Positions 8,699 through 19,700 of a DNA stretch of 64,000 nt are shown in pieces. The stretch comes from Bacteroidota bacterium (GTDB lineage Bacteria > Bacteroidota > Bacteroidia > Chitinophagales > Saprospiraceae), in assembly GCA_020160935.1 (NCBI GenBank), contig JAIUPL010000002.1:1-64000 (forward strand). The letters are read 5' to 3'. The notes under the pieces are model-generated. The model was given only the letters and a program-made list of their open reading frames with translations, was not told where the DNA came from and ran no database searches. The position numbers and the translations under genes were made by a program. Position 1 is the stretch's first letter; each line of letters begins with the position of its first letter.

Positions 8699-11600
8699 AT
8701 GAGGACGAACTCTACCTTTTCAAATTTCGCAAAAACAGCATCTTGCTTTCCCGGCGTTCCATGGGGAAAAGGCTGTTTGCTACTACTTTTCATTTGCCTT
8801 TCTGCTGTGTATCATGTTGATGCACAATCATTTACTGTATCTGGCACTGTCTTCTCTACCGAAGACAACCAGCCGCTCATCGGGGTGAGCGTACAGGAAA
8901 CAAGTACCGGCCGGGGCATTACCACCGACGTGTCGGGCCACTTCCAACTCGAAGTAACTTCGGGCGAGTCAGTGTTGCGTTTTCGCTACGTCGGCTATGC
9001 CGATCAGGAAATTCCGGTGCAAAACCGCGCGGAAATCACGGTCATCATGGGCGCCAATGAGAGCCTGTTGCAGGACGTGGTGATTACCGGTTACAAAAAA
9101 GAAATCCGCAGCAATGTATCCTCGGCCATTGCCTCCATCAAGGCCAAAGACATCGAGAAATTGGTGGTCGTCGGTATCGACCAGGCTTTGCAAGGCCAGG
9201 CGCCGGGCGTTATGGTGACACAGGTAACCGGTTCGCCGGGCGACGACATCGCTGTTCGTATCCGGGGTGCGGGCACGCTGGGCAACAACAATCCGCTGTA
9301 TATCATCGACGGCGTACCTACCACAGGAAATATCAATATGTTTTCGCCGGGCGACATCGAGTCGATCGAGGTGCTGAAAGACGGTGCAGCAGCATCTATT
9401 TATGGTGCGCGGGCTGCCAATGGCGTGGTGCTGATTACCACCAAACGCGGCAAATCGGGCAAACCTGCCTTTTCCTTCGAAGCCTATTCAGGTATTCAAC
9501 AAGCCTTTCATCTCCCTGAATTGCTCAATGCCGAGGAATACCTCACCATTCGCAACGAGGCCATCACAAACGCCAATACACTTCGTAATCCTGCCAACCA
9601 AATAGCCACTTACGATCCGGCCATCCTCGACACCCTGCCCGACAACAACTGGCTGGATATGGTGTTCAACCCGGCGTCCATTCAGCACTATGCCCTGTCG
9701 GCATCCGGTGGCAGCGAAAGCGGCAGTTTTTACCTTTCCGGCGAATACCACACCCAGGACGGCATTTTCAAGGGTCAGGGTTTCGACAAATACCAGGTGC
9801 GTTTCAACGGCGAACTCGGCAACAAGTGGTTCAAAGTGGGCAACAGCCTGTCTTTTTCCCATACCGACCGCAAGGTGATCGGTGCTTCGGGCGACGGCTA
9901 CGGCCCGGGCAACGAACTCAGCGGCATCCGCTATGCACTCATCGCAGCGCCGTTGTTCCCCGTTCGTTATGCCGATGGCAGTTACATCAATGTGACCTCC
10001 GAACTGGGCGACCCGACGCTCTTTGGCGACGGCAATGCCAACCCGCTGGTGTTTATCGAAAATACCGACTGGCGTATTCGCCGCTATCGGGTGTTCGGCA
10101 ATGTATTCGCCGAACTACAACTGCTCGATGGCCTGAAACTGCGCAGCACGCTGGGCGGCGATTTGGGCTTCGACCGCGAAAAACTGTTCAAAACCCGCCT
10201 GTCAGCCGCTATTTACGATCCTACGTCACTGAACGAAGGCCGTGTGTTCAACCAGACGCTGGTGTGGAACAATACAGCCGATTTTCAGCGCAGCTTCGGC
10301 GACCACCGTATTTCGGTACTCGCAGGCATGGAGGCCATCCAGAACCATACCGATTACCTGGGCGCCTCGGCCAATAATTTCCGCCGCAGCGACCCACTGT
10401 TCCGCTACATCGACGCCAGCAATGCCGAAGAACTTGGCGACGTAGACGCTTCTGGTATCGCGACGGAATGGTCGCTGCTGTCGTATTTCGGTCAGGTGGG
10501 CTACACCTATAAAAACCGCTATGTAGTGAGTGGCGCCGTGCGCCGCGATGGTTCTTCCCGTTTTGGGCCCAACAACCGCTGGGGTGTGTTTCCTTCGGTG
10601 TCAGCGGCCTGGAACATCTCCAACGAGCGCTTTTTCGAAAATATCAAGTTTGTTTCCAGTATGAAAATCCGCGCCAGTTGGGGGCAACTCGGCAACCAGG
10701 AAATCGGCATTTACCCGTACAGTTCGCTGGTGCGCACGGGCGACCGCGTGTATGTATTCGGCGGGCAAATCGTGACCGGCGCGACCATCCTCGAAACTGG
10801 CAACAGCAATATCCGTTGGGAAACGAGTTCGCAAACCAACCTCGGGCTCGACATGAGTTTCTGGCAGGATCGCCTGACGCTGACGGCAGACCTGTTCCGC
10901 AAACAAACCGACGACATCCTCGTGCGCGTGCCTGTACCGCAGGCCGGTGGCGCGCAGAATCCGCCGTTTATCAATGCCGCTTCTGTTGAAAACAAGGGGC
11001 TCGAACTGGGACTGATTTACAAAAACCGGATCAACAAGTTCAACTACAATATCGGCGCCAACATCAGTGTAGTGCGCAACAACGTGCTTTCCATCGCCAA
11101 CAGCGAACCGATTCTGGGCGGTTTCGGCCTCTCCGATGGTGCGCTCACCAAAACGGAAACGGGTTATCCGGTAGGTTCGTTCTTCCTGTATGATGCCATC
11201 GGTATTTTCCAGACACAGGAAGAAATCGACGCCAGCCCTTTCCAGACGGTGAACACCCGCCCGGGTGATGTGAAATTTGCCGATCTGAATGGCGACAATA
11301 AAATCGACGACAAAGACCGGGCGCATATCGGCAATCCGTTCCCCGATTTCACCTACGGCATCAACCTGGGTTTCAACTGGGGCAATCTCGATTTCTCCAC
11401 CCTGATTCAGGGCGTGTACGGCAACGACGTGTATTTCCTGTATGGCAATTTTGCCTATGAAACGCAGGCCCGCGGCTTCAATTCCTACCGCGACATCCTG
11501 AACCGCTGGACGCCAACCAATACCAATACCGACATACCGAAAGTAAGCCTCGACGACCGCAATGGCAACCGCCGCCCTTCTACCCGTTTCCTCGAAGACG

Positions 11601-11866
11601 GCTCCTACCTGCGCGTGCGCAACGTGACCATCGGATACAATTTCAAAGACCTGATCCACAGCAAGGACATCGGCGGACTGCGGGTGTACCTGACCGCGCA
11701 AAATGCTCTCACTTTCACCAAATACCCGGGCCTTGATCCCGAAATTCAGGCCAACGCCAACGATACCCGCGGACTCGGACTTTCTTCCGACCTGGCGGTG
11801 GGCATCGACTGGGGTACGGTGCCGGCACCAAGGACGTTTATTGCGGGCGTGAAGATTGATTTTTGA
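8699..11866 (+). CDS. SusC/RagA-type TonB-linked outer-membrane transporter
   Basis: 1055 residues with a signal peptide ending about residue 43 (FICLSAVYHVDAQ). Next comes a carboxypeptidase-regulatory-like domain (FTVSGTVFSTEDNQPLIGVS) and the plug domain (QALQGQAPGVMV, NPLYIIDGVP, IESIEVLKDGAAASIYG, GVVLITTKRG, all SusC hallmarks). The long beta-barrel ends in the aromatic residue F (IAGVKIDF). The length is normal for SusC. It forms the barrel of the SusCD complex that imports oligosaccharides with TonB/ExbBD energy. The susD gene follows 147 bases later, across a palindrome. The stop codon is followed within 5 bases by tandem GGGTTGATGA. Confidence 0.95.
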   Translation: MRTNSTFSNFAKTASCFPGVPWGKGCLLLLFICLSAVYHVDAQSFTVSGTVFSTEDNQPLIGVSVQETSTGRGITTDVSGHFQLEVTSGESVLRFRYVGYADQEIPVQNRAEITVIMGANESLLQDVVITGYKKEIRSNVSSAIASIKAKDIEKLVVVGIDQALQGQAPGVMVTQVTGSPGDDIAVRIRGAGTLGNNNPLYIIDGVPTTGNINMFSPGDIESIEVLKDGAAASIYGARAANGVVLITTKRGKSGKPAFSFEAYSGIQQAFHLPELLNAEEYLTIRNEAITNANTLRNPANQIATYDPAILDTLPDNNWLDMVFNPASIQHYALSASGGSESGSFYLSGEYHTQDGIFKGQGFDKYQVRFNGELGNKWFKVGNSLSFSHTDRKVIGASGDGYGPGNELSGIRYALIAAPLFPVRYADGSYINVTSELGDPTLFGDGNANPLVFIENTDWRIRRYRVFGNVFAELQLLDGLKLRSTLGGDLGFDREKLFKTRLSAAIYDPTSLNEGRVFNQTLVWNNTADFQRSFGDHRISVLAGMEAIQNHTDYLGASANNFRRSDPLFRYIDASNAEELGDVDASGIATEWSLLSYFGQVGYTYKNRYVVSGAVRRDGSSRFGPNNRWGVFPSVSAAWNISNERFFENIKFVSSMKIRASWGQLGNQEIGIYPYSSLVRTGDRVYVFGGQIVTGATILETGNSNIRWETSSQTNLGLDMSFWQDRLTLTADLFRKQTDDILVRVPVPQAGGAQNPPFINAASVENKGLELGLIYKNRINKFNYNIGANISVVRNNVLSIANSEPILGGFGLSDGALTKTETGYPVGSFFLYDAIGIFQTQEEIDASPFQTVNTRPGDVKFADLNGDNKIDDKDRAHIGNPFPDFTYGINLGFNWGNLDFSTLIQGVYGNDVYFLYGNFAYETQARGFNSYRDILNRWTPTNTNTDIPKVSLDDRNGNRRPSTRFLEDGSYLRVRNVTIGYNFKDLIHSKDIGGLRVYLTAQNALTFTKYPGLDPEIQANANDTRGLGLSSDLAVGIDWGTVPAPRTFIAGVKIDF

Positions 11867-11870
11867 TTGA

Positions 11871-11995
11871 GGGTTGATGAAGGTTGATGAGGGTTGATGA
11901 GGGTTGATATTCATCGGCTCAGATTAGAACATTTTTCACTTCATAGAGCCGATGAATATCAACCCTCATCAACCTTCATCAACCCTCATCAACCC
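11871..11995. repeat. Palindrome of GGGTTGATGA units between susC and susD
   Basis: The arms 11871-11920 and 11946-11995 are 50 bases each and match at 48 of 50 positions, around a 25-base loop. Each arm is four copies of a 10-base unit (GGGTTGATGA with variants) plus TTCATCGGCTC next to the loop. It lies inside a probable operon, so it could reduce susD transcription or stabilise the susC end of the mRNA. Confidence 0.92.
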
Positions 11996-12013
11996 CGCCA
12001 ACCCACACACATC

Positions 12014-13444
12014 ATGAAAAAACACACCTATATCCTCCTCGCCACGGCTTTTATGCTTGCATCCTGCCAGGGCATTCTCGACAAGGAGCCCATTGCCACG
12101 CTCGATGCGGGCTCGTTTTTCCAGTCGGAAGACGATGCCGAGCAGGCGCTGAACGCCGCGTATCAGCCGCTGGTTTTCAGCAGCACGAACAACAACTTTT
12201 ACTGGGCCATGGCCGAGGTAGCCTCCGATGAAGCCATTACGGGCGGCGACGGTTCGCGGCCGGGCATCACCGAAATGGATGCTTACACCTACACGCCGCG
12301 GACGGAGGAATTCAACACCTTCTGGGCCTTGCAATACGCAGGTATTACGCGCTGCAACCTCGTGCTGGATAACATCGGGAAAATAGACATGAGCGAGTCC
12401 AACCGCAACCGCATCACCGGCGAGGCACTGTTCCTGCGCGGCTACTACTACTTCCTGCTGACGCAGGTGTTTGGCGATGTGCCGCTGTTCACCAGCATAG
12501 CACCGCCCGATCAGGTGAAAATACCCAAAACACCGGTAGCGCAGGTGCGCGCTCAAATCATCGCTGACTGCGACCGTGCTGCCGAATTGCTGCCAGCCCA
12601 GCAGACGGCCAAAAATATCGGTCGCGCCACCAAAGGCGCTGCTTACGCACTGGCCGCCAAAACATACCTGTACGAGAAAAACTGGGATAAAGTGCTGGAA
12701 TATGTGAGCAAGGTAAAAGGACTGGGCATTTATGCGCTGATGCCCGACTACGGGGACAATTTCAGAAAATACACACAAAACAACGCAGAATCGGTCTGGG
12801 AAATCCAGCACGCCAACCTCGAACTCGGCGTCGGTAATTTCCTCAATCAGTGGTGGGCCTCCAAAAAATACGAAGGTTACGGCTTTGCGGAAGTGACCGA
12901 GGCATTCGTGCTGAGTTTCGAACCGGACGACCCGCGCCGCAAGTTTACCGTCGCCATGAACAACGAAGACTACTTCGGCGTGGTGTACAAAAACTCGTTT
13001 TCCTCCACCAAATACGGCGTACGCAAATACCTGCAAGCCAAGGATTCGGTGACGCAAAAAGCCGACGGCGACATCAATTACACGCCCATCCGCTACGCCG
13101 AAGTGCTGCTGTGGGAGGCCGAAGCGCTCACCGAACTCAACAGGGTGGCCGAAGCACAGGCGCCGCTGGAGCAGGTGCGCGCCCGCGCCCGCGCGCAGGC
13201 TGCCGATCCTGCTACCGCACTGCCCCCGGTAACGACCACCGACCAGCAAACCATGCGCACTGCCGTACGCCATGAGCGACAGGTGGAACTGGGTTTCGAA
13301 CTGCATCGCTTCTTCGACCTCGTTCGATGGGGCGTGGCAGCACAGACATTGCCCGGGTTTATGGAAGGCAAAAACGAGGTGTTCCCCTTGCCGCAAACGG
13401 AAATTGATTTGAACCCGGCGCTGGTGCAGAATAACGGGTATTAA
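12014..13444 (+). CDS. SusD/RagB-type surface glycan-binding lipoprotein
   Basis: 476 residues from the ATG at 12014. The frame is open upstream through the palindrome, but this start gives a lipoprotein signal (MKKHTYILLATAFMLASC, lipidated Cys 18). The mature N-terminus GILDKEPIATLDAGSFFQ, the TPR-like NRITGEALFLRGYYYFLLT and the C-terminal RHERQVELGFELHRFFDLVRWG are classic SusD motifs. It is the lid of the SusCD transporter and binds oligosaccharide at the cell surface. The C-terminus LPQTEIDLNPALVQNNGY is also typical. Confidence 0.95.
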   Translation: MKKHTYILLATAFMLASCQGILDKEPIATLDAGSFFQSEDDAEQALNAAYQPLVFSSTNNNFYWAMAEVASDEAITGGDGSRPGITEMDAYTYTPRTEEFNTFWALQYAGITRCNLVLDNIGKIDMSESNRNRITGEALFLRGYYYFLLTQVFGDVPLFTSIAPPDQVKIPKTPVAQVRAQIIADCDRAAELLPAQQTAKNIGRATKGAAYALAAKTYLYEKNWDKVLEYVSKVKGLGIYALMPDYGDNFRKYTQNNAESVWEIQHANLELGVGNFLNQWWASKKYEGYGFAEVTEAFVLSFEPDDPRRKFTVAMNNEDYFGVVYKNSFSSTKYGVRKYLQAKDSVTQKADGDINYTPIRYAEVLLWEAEALTELNRVAEAQAPLEQVRARARAQAADPATALPPVTTTDQQTMRTAVRHERQVELGFELHRFFDLVRWGVAAQTLPGFMEGKNEVFPLPQTEIDLNPALVQNNGY

Positions 13445-13449
13445 TATTA

Positions 13450-13564
13450 GCGTCGGCAGCGCTTGAAGCGCTCTGAAAACCTATGAGGTTTTTAAAACCT
13501 CATAGGTTTAATACCCGATAAAAAAATTCCGTAGCGTCGGCAGTGCTTCAAACCCTGCCGACGC
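13450..13564. repeat. Nested hairpins after susD
   Basis: The inner hairpin is perfect: AAACCTATGAGGTTTT and AAAACCTCATAGGTTT at 13479-13511 with a 1-base loop. The outer GCGTCGGCAG (about 13450) pairs with CTGCCGACGC (about 13555). Direct repeats of TAGCGTCGGCAG occur on both sides. It is a likely transcription or mRNA-processing signal between susD and the next gene. Confidence 0.75.
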
Positions 13565-13586
13565 TCCACAACAGACACAACCACAC

Positions 13587-16500
13587 ATGCCCAAACATAC
13601 TGGTTTATTCCTTTTTTTCTTTTGCTGCCTGGGCCTCGGACTGCATGCTCAGACGGGCCAGATCGCCATTCCGCGGGTCGAACTCATGCCCAACCAGCCT
13701 ACGCCTTATAACGTGCGCGACTGGAAGCAGGTGGCCTTGCGCTACGACTCTTTTGTGTACGATGTGACCAAAACGGGGCAATACCTGCCGATCACACAGA
13801 TCACGCCGGCCGGTATCAATTACCCGCAAAATCCCTCGTTTCGCATGCACACCTATGTGGGCACCAATTCGCCACTGGGAAATGAAGCCATCAACGTGCT
13901 GCCTTCGCTGGTGGGCGCTTCGCTGGCAGGCATCGACAAAACCAATCAGTTCGGCCACAACTGGTTGCTGATGGGCCAGGATTTTTTCAACAAAAACAAC
14001 GGTGAAAACCTGTACCTGAACAATCCGTCTACGACCAGCGGCAACGACTGGTGGTACGACATGATGCCGAATGTGTACTTCTATCAGTTGTACGACCTGT
14101 ATCCCGACCTTGGCGCCGAAGCCGACTACCAGTTTACCGCTATTGCCAATCAGTTTCTGGCAGCCGTGCGCGCCATGGGTGGGCAGGATGCGCCCTGGGA
14201 ACCCGCATTCATGAATTATCGGGCCTGGAAATTTAAAACCATGGAACCCAATGCCAACGGCGTAAAAGAACCCGAAGCCGCCGGCGCTTTCGCCTGGGTG
14301 TTGTACCACGCCTGGAAAACCACCGGCAACCCGGAATACCTGAAAGCCGCGGAGTGGTCGATGGAGTTTTTGAGCAACTGGACTTCCAACCCTTCCTACG
14401 AACTGCAACTCCCCTACGGCACCTATGTAGCCGCTAAAATGAACGCCGAAATCGGCGCCCGATACGATATTGAAAAAATGCTCAACTGGTCGTTCAACCG
14501 CGGCGAACTCCGTGGCTGGGGCACCATCGTCGGCACCTGGGGCGGCTTCGATGTGTCGGGACTGGTTGGGGAGGCCAACGACGCCGGCAACGACTACGCT
14601 TTCCAACTCAACGGTGTGCAGCAGGCCGCAGCACTGGCGCCCATGGTACGCTACGACAAACGTTTTGCCCGCGCCGTGGGCAAATGGATACTCAACCTGG
14701 CCAATGCCACCCGGCTCATGTATCCCGGCTTTTTACCTTCCAACCTGCAGGACGGCTCGGCATGGTCGGCAGCCAACGACCCTCAGCAGGTGGTTGGATA
14801 CGAAGCCTTGCGCCAGGTGTGGCAATCCCAGTCGCCTTATGCCACGGGCGATGCCCTCCAGGGCGGCTGGGCGGCCACCAACCTGTCGCTGTACAGCACC
14901 TCGTCTATCGGCTATCTGGGCAGCATTTTGAAAAAAACAAACGTGGACAAAATCCTGCAGATCGACCTGTTGAAAACGGATTTTTACGGCAGCGAGGCGT
15001 ACCCAACGTATTTGTACTACAATTCCTATGCTACGCTCAAATCGGTGCAAATGGAAGTGGGCAATTCACCCGTCGATGTGTACGACGCCCTGACGGAAAC
15101 TTTTGTACTGCAAAATGTTACCGGCACCGTCACGCTGAACATCCCCGGCAACCAGGCACGGCTGGTAGTGCTAACGCCTGCAGGCGGCGCAGTTACCTAC
15201 GACCAAAATCGAATGCGGATCAACGGCGTTGTGGTCGATTTCGATCAGCATGCACAGGCTTACACCCGTGCACCGCGCATCCAGGCGCTGGCTGCTGCTC
15301 AAAATCCGGTGCAGTCGAGCGATTCCACGGCCGTGTACGCCACGGTTTCCGATGGTGATTCCGACAATTTTACCTATGAATGGAGCACTACGCTGGGTAC
15401 GATTTCCGGTTCCGGCGCTGAAGTGCAACTACTCACGCCTGCTGCCGAAGGAGAAACGGAAATACAGCTAATCGTGACAGATCCGGAAGGCAACAAAGAC
15501 ACGGCCACGCTCCTGGTATCTATTGTGCCGGAAATAAATGTAGCACCGCAAGTCATTGAGATTCAAAAAAGTACAGCCTATGTGTCGCCCTCCGGAACCG
15601 TGCAGTTTACTTGCCTGGCCAACGATGGCAACAATGACCCGCTCACCTATTCCTGGACCGGCAGTGGTGGCACATTCACCGGTACAGGCAGTATGGTGGA
15701 ATGGACAGCGCCCGCCACAGCAGGCATTTACCAGATCAATGTGACGGTAACGGACGATGAAGGGCTTTCAACCCAGGCTACAACGAGTATGCTGGTAAAG
15801 GTTTTTGACACCTTTTCCGGCAACCTCATTGCACATTATCCCTTCACGGGAAATGCCAACGATGTGAGCGGCAACAACCAGCACGGGCAGGCCAATGGCG
15901 CCCTGCTTACTGCTGATCAGGACGGCATTCCGCAAAGCGCCTACTATTTCAACGGCGGTTCGCAGCACATTCTGGTACCCAATACAAGCATCCTTAATTT
16001 CCAGGACGGCATCACAGTCAGTTGCTGGTTCAAGGCCAATGCGCTGCCCGAGAAAGAAACCTTTCTGATCTCTCACGGCAGTTGGCAGAACCGTTGGAAA
16101 ATGTCGATCACTCCTGAAAGATACCTGCGCTGGACCGTCAATTCGCTCAATGGCGTAAGCGACCTCGATGCCGACGAGCCGCTGGAAACAGACCAGTTTT
16201 ACCACGCAGTCGCCACCTACGATGGATCGCTGCTGGCGCTTTACCTGAACGGTCAACTGCGTTCCTACAAAAACCTCAGCGGGAAAATACGCACCACCAC
16301 CGTAGCCCTGCTGATGGGGCAAATGCTGCCCGGACAACCCGAATACAATTACAAAGGTGTGATTGACGAAGTAAAAATCTTTGATGACGCCTTGCCTCCG
16401 GATGCCGTGGCCGCGCTGTACGGTTTGGGTGTCACCGGCGTGCAGGATGCACACAAGCCGGCCATGGCCGATCTGGAAATTTCGCCTAATCCGGTAACTG

Positions 16501-16709
16501 ACCGGTTGAAAATAACATACAACAATTCGCCTGCATCCTCGCTGTTTCGCATCGAAATACGCGACCTCGCAGGCCGCCTGATGATCGAGAAAATCATACC
16601 CCCCGACAATTCGACTGAACTGGATGTAAAAAACTGTAAACCAGGAGTTTATACCGTGTTTCTGATGTCCGAAAATACCCGTGCTGCCGCGCGGTTTGTG
16701 AAAATTTGA
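13587..16709 (+). CDS. T9SS-exported protein: uncharacterised enzyme-like domain + Ig + LamG
   Basis: 1040 residues with a signal peptide (LFLFFFCCLGLGLHAQ). Residues ~25-540 form a conserved domain that I recognise only as a paralogue of the protein at 24436. Shared motifs include IPRVELMPN, RDWKQVALRYD, GASLAGIDK, NDWWYDMMPNVYFYQLYDLY, VRYDKRFARAVGKW and FYGSEAYPTYLYYNSY. The spacing of helical, aromatic-rich segments suggests an (alpha/alpha) toroid as in many glycosidases and lyases; this is an inference. Two Ig/PKD-like modules (~555-745), a LamG domain (~750-950) and a T9SS sorting domain (SPNPVTDRLKITY...GVYTVFL) follow. Its position right after susCD suggests extracellular attack on the same glycan. 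Confidence 0.75.
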   Translation: MPKHTGLFLFFFCCLGLGLHAQTGQIAIPRVELMPNQPTPYNVRDWKQVALRYDSFVYDVTKTGQYLPITQITPAGINYPQNPSFRMHTYVGTNSPLGNEAINVLPSLVGASLAGIDKTNQFGHNWLLMGQDFFNKNNGENLYLNNPSTTSGNDWWYDMMPNVYFYQLYDLYPDLGAEADYQFTAIANQFLAAVRAMGGQDAPWEPAFMNYRAWKFKTMEPNANGVKEPEAAGAFAWVLYHAWKTTGNPEYLKAAEWSMEFLSNWTSNPSYELQLPYGTYVAAKMNAEIGARYDIEKMLNWSFNRGELRGWGTIVGTWGGFDVSGLVGEANDAGNDYAFQLNGVQQAAALAPMVRYDKRFARAVGKWILNLANATRLMYPGFLPSNLQDGSAWSAANDPQQVVGYEALRQVWQSQSPYATGDALQGGWAATNLSLYSTSSIGYLGSILKKTNVDKILQIDLLKTDFYGSEAYPTYLYYNSYATLKSVQMEVGNSPVDVYDALTETFVLQNVTGTVTLNIPGNQARLVVLTPAGGAVTYDQNRMRINGVVVDFDQHAQAYTRAPRIQALAAAQNPVQSSDSTAVYATVSDGDSDNFTYEWSTTLGTISGSGAEVQLLTPAAEGETEIQLIVTDPEGNKDTATLLVSIVPEINVAPQVIEIQKSTAYVSPSGTVQFTCLANDGNNDPLTYSWTGSGGTFTGTGSMVEWTAPATAGIYQINVTVTDDEGLSTQATTSMLVKVFDTFSGNLIAHYPFTGNANDVSGNNQHGQANGALLTADQDGIPQSAYYFNGGSQHILVPNTSILNFQDGITVSCWFKANALPEKETFLISHGSWQNRWKMSITPERYLRWTVNSLNGVSDLDADEPLETDQFYHAVATYDGSLLALYLNGQLRSYKNLSGKIRTTTVALLMGQMLPGQPEYNYKGVIDEVKIFDDALPPDAVAALYGLGVTGVQDAHKPAMADLEISPNPVTDRLKITYNNSPASSLFRIEIRDLAGRLMIEKIIPPDNSTELDVKNCKPGVYTVFLMSENTRAAARFVKI

Positions 16710-16747
16710 ACTTGCTTTTTTACAACATTTTTAAACCAATCAAAAAT

Positions 16748-19700
16748 ATGAAAGGGAACTTGTATCCACTCTTCCTGCTCGTGTGTTGCCTGTTGGCCGG
16801 CCTGGGTTTGCAGGCGCAAACGCCGGTAGCCAGTTACAACTTTTCGGGCCAGGCCAAAGACCAGTCGTCTTTTGCCAACCACGCCAGCATACGTGGCGCT
16901 ACCCTGACCCAGGATCGTTTCGGATGGTCCAACAGCGCCTTCTATTTCGACGGCCAGCAAAGCGGCATTCGTGCTGCCAATGCAGCCCAACTCAATTCGG
17001 CCAACGCCACCATCAGTTTCTGGGTAAATCCGGAAGGCTTCCCGGCACAGGGAGAAGCCTACTTGCTGTCGTTCGGCGGCTGGCAGGAACGTTTTAAAAT
17101 TTCCCTGCCCAGCCACGGCAAACCCGTGTTTACCACCCATGCCAACGGCGCCTGCTGCAGCGACATGGACTCCGGCACACCACTCACGATCGGCACGTGG
17201 ACACATGTGGTAATGACCCACGACGGCGCCAAAGACATCATTTATTTTAACGGCGTACAGGTAAACGAGAAAAACGTAGCAGGCGCACTCGACGCCACTA
17301 CCCACCCGCTGGGTATCGGTTATGACCCGATCGACATCGCCAATTACTTCAACGGATCGATCGACGACGTGCAACTCTATGACGTAGCCCTCGACGCCAG
17401 CCAGGTGGCTGCCCTTTTCGCAACGCAAAGTGCGGAGCCTTCAGTACCACAGGGTAAAGTAGCCGAATACGTTTTCAACAACAATGGCGCCGACGTTACC
17501 GATTTTGGCAACCACGCCGATGTGAGCAACAGCACATTTACTACAGACCGCTTCGGATTTGGCAAAAGTGCGCTGCTGTGCAATGGCCAGTACAGTGAGG
17601 CTGTTGCTTCCAATGCTTCGCAACTCAACTCGGACGTGACCACCATCAGTTTCTGGGTGAAAGTAAATTCCCTGCCTGGCAACGGTGAGTCCTTCCTGCT
17701 GTCGTACGGCGGCTGGCAGGAACGTTTTAAAATTTCCCTTCCAACACACGGCAAACCGGTGTTCACCACCAACCACAGCAACGGTATTTCCGACATGGAT
17801 TCCGGGAATGGCAACGAATTGCCGGTAGGCGTTTGGAAACACCTCGTATTCGTACACGATGGCGCCAAGGATAAAATCTTTATCGACGGCGTACTGAAAG
17901 CGGAGAAAAACGTGGTCGGTACGCTCAACAGCACCACCAAACCGCTGGGCATCGGCTACAACCCGATCGACGGTGGCAACTGGTTCGACGGTGCGATCGA
18001 CGAACTGGCTATTTACAATACGGCTTTGTCCGACAGCGAAATCAGCAGCCTGTACGCCGCACAATCGGCTTTCCCGGGCACGCCCAACGAACTCGTGGCG
18101 GTGTATCACCTCAACGGCAACGGCGAAGATGCATCGGGCCTTCACAACGACGCAGTGGTGAGTGAAACGGCTACGGCAGTTGCCAACCGCCACAATTGGG
18201 CTTCCAATGCCCTGAGCGGCTACGCAACAGCCGACAACTCTGCGGCCCTGCAATCCGACTACACCACCATCAGTTTCTGGGTAAAACCCAACAGTTTCCC
18301 TGGCAGCGGCGAAGTATTCCTGCTGTCGAACGGCGGCTGGCAGGAGCGCTGGAAAATTTCCCTGCCCGGCCATGGCAAACCCGTGTTCACCACCCACTCC
18401 GGCGGCGCTTGCTGCAGCGACCTCGACTCGGGTACGCCACTCGCACTCAACACCTGGACGCATGTGGTGATGGTGCACGATGGCACGAAAGACATTATTT
18501 ACATCAATGGCGCACAGGCCAATGAAAAAAATGCGGCCGGTGCACTCGACAAAACCAAACACCCGCTGGGTATCGGGTACGACCCGATCGACAACGGCGG
18601 CTTTTTCGATGGTTCGCTCGACGATGTGAAAGTATTTAACCGGGCCTTGTCGGCTGCTGAAATTGCTGCCCTGTATGCCACCCAAAGCGTTGCGCCGGTT
18701 ATTCCGGGCAATCTGGTGGCCGATTACAAATCCAGCGGAAACGCCCACGATGCGACGGGTTACGAAAACCACGCGACGGTACAGGGGGCGCAACTCACGA
18801 CCGACCGTTTTGGCAAATCCAACATGGCCTATGCATTCAATGGCGTAGACCAGTCGCTGGTGGCCGCCAACTCGCCACAGCAGAATTCTGCCTTTACGAC
18901 CATCAGTTTCTGGATCAAACCCGCAGCCTTCCCGGCCAGCGGCGAAGCCTATGTGTTGTCGAATGGCGGCTGGCAGGAACGCTGGAAAATTTCATTGCCC
19001 AGTCACGGTAAACCCGTATTCACCACGCACTCCAATGGCGCCTGCTGCAGCGATCTCGACTCGGGCACGCCGCTTGCGCTCAATACCTGGACGCATGTGG
19101 TGATGACCCACGACGGCGCCAAAGACATCATTTATTTCAATGGTGTACAGGTAAATGAGAAAAATACCGCAGGTTCGCTCGATGCTACCACCCACCCTCT
19201 GGGGATCGGCTACGATCCGATCGACAACAATTATTTCTTCCAAGGCTCGCTCGATGAAGTGCAATTGTACAATGTGGCCCTCAACGCCACAGAGGTGGCA
19301 GCCCTGTATGCAGCACAAAGCGCCGCTCCAGCCAATACCGACGCAGAAGCGCCTTGCGCGCCGCTTAATTTGCAGGCAGCAGTCATCTTTAACAACGTAG
19401 AATTGTTCTGGCTGCCGGCTATGGACAACGTAGCCGTTACGGCCTACAACGTGTATCAGGATGGCGCCCTCATCGGAACGGTAACCGGCACCCTGCTTTC
19501 GGTACCTGAATTGACGCCGCTTACAGAGTATGAATTCGGCGTAACTGCTGTGGATGCTGCGGGCAACGAGTCCTTGCCCACTACCCGAAAAGTGACCACC
19601 GGTGTGGACGAAACACCGGATACCACACCCCCGACGGCACCCGGCAACCTTTCAGGAACGGCTGCTTCCAACTCTGTACTCGTTACCTGGGATGCCTCTA

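Noticed and set aside
11969-13396. 475-codon antisense frame over susD
   Set aside because: SusD on the other strand has clear motifs and a lipoprotein signal; this one has none.
16706-16747. TTG start for the LamG protein overlapping the upstream stop
   Set aside because: It would put 14 residues before a clean signal peptide that begins with an ATG at 16748.
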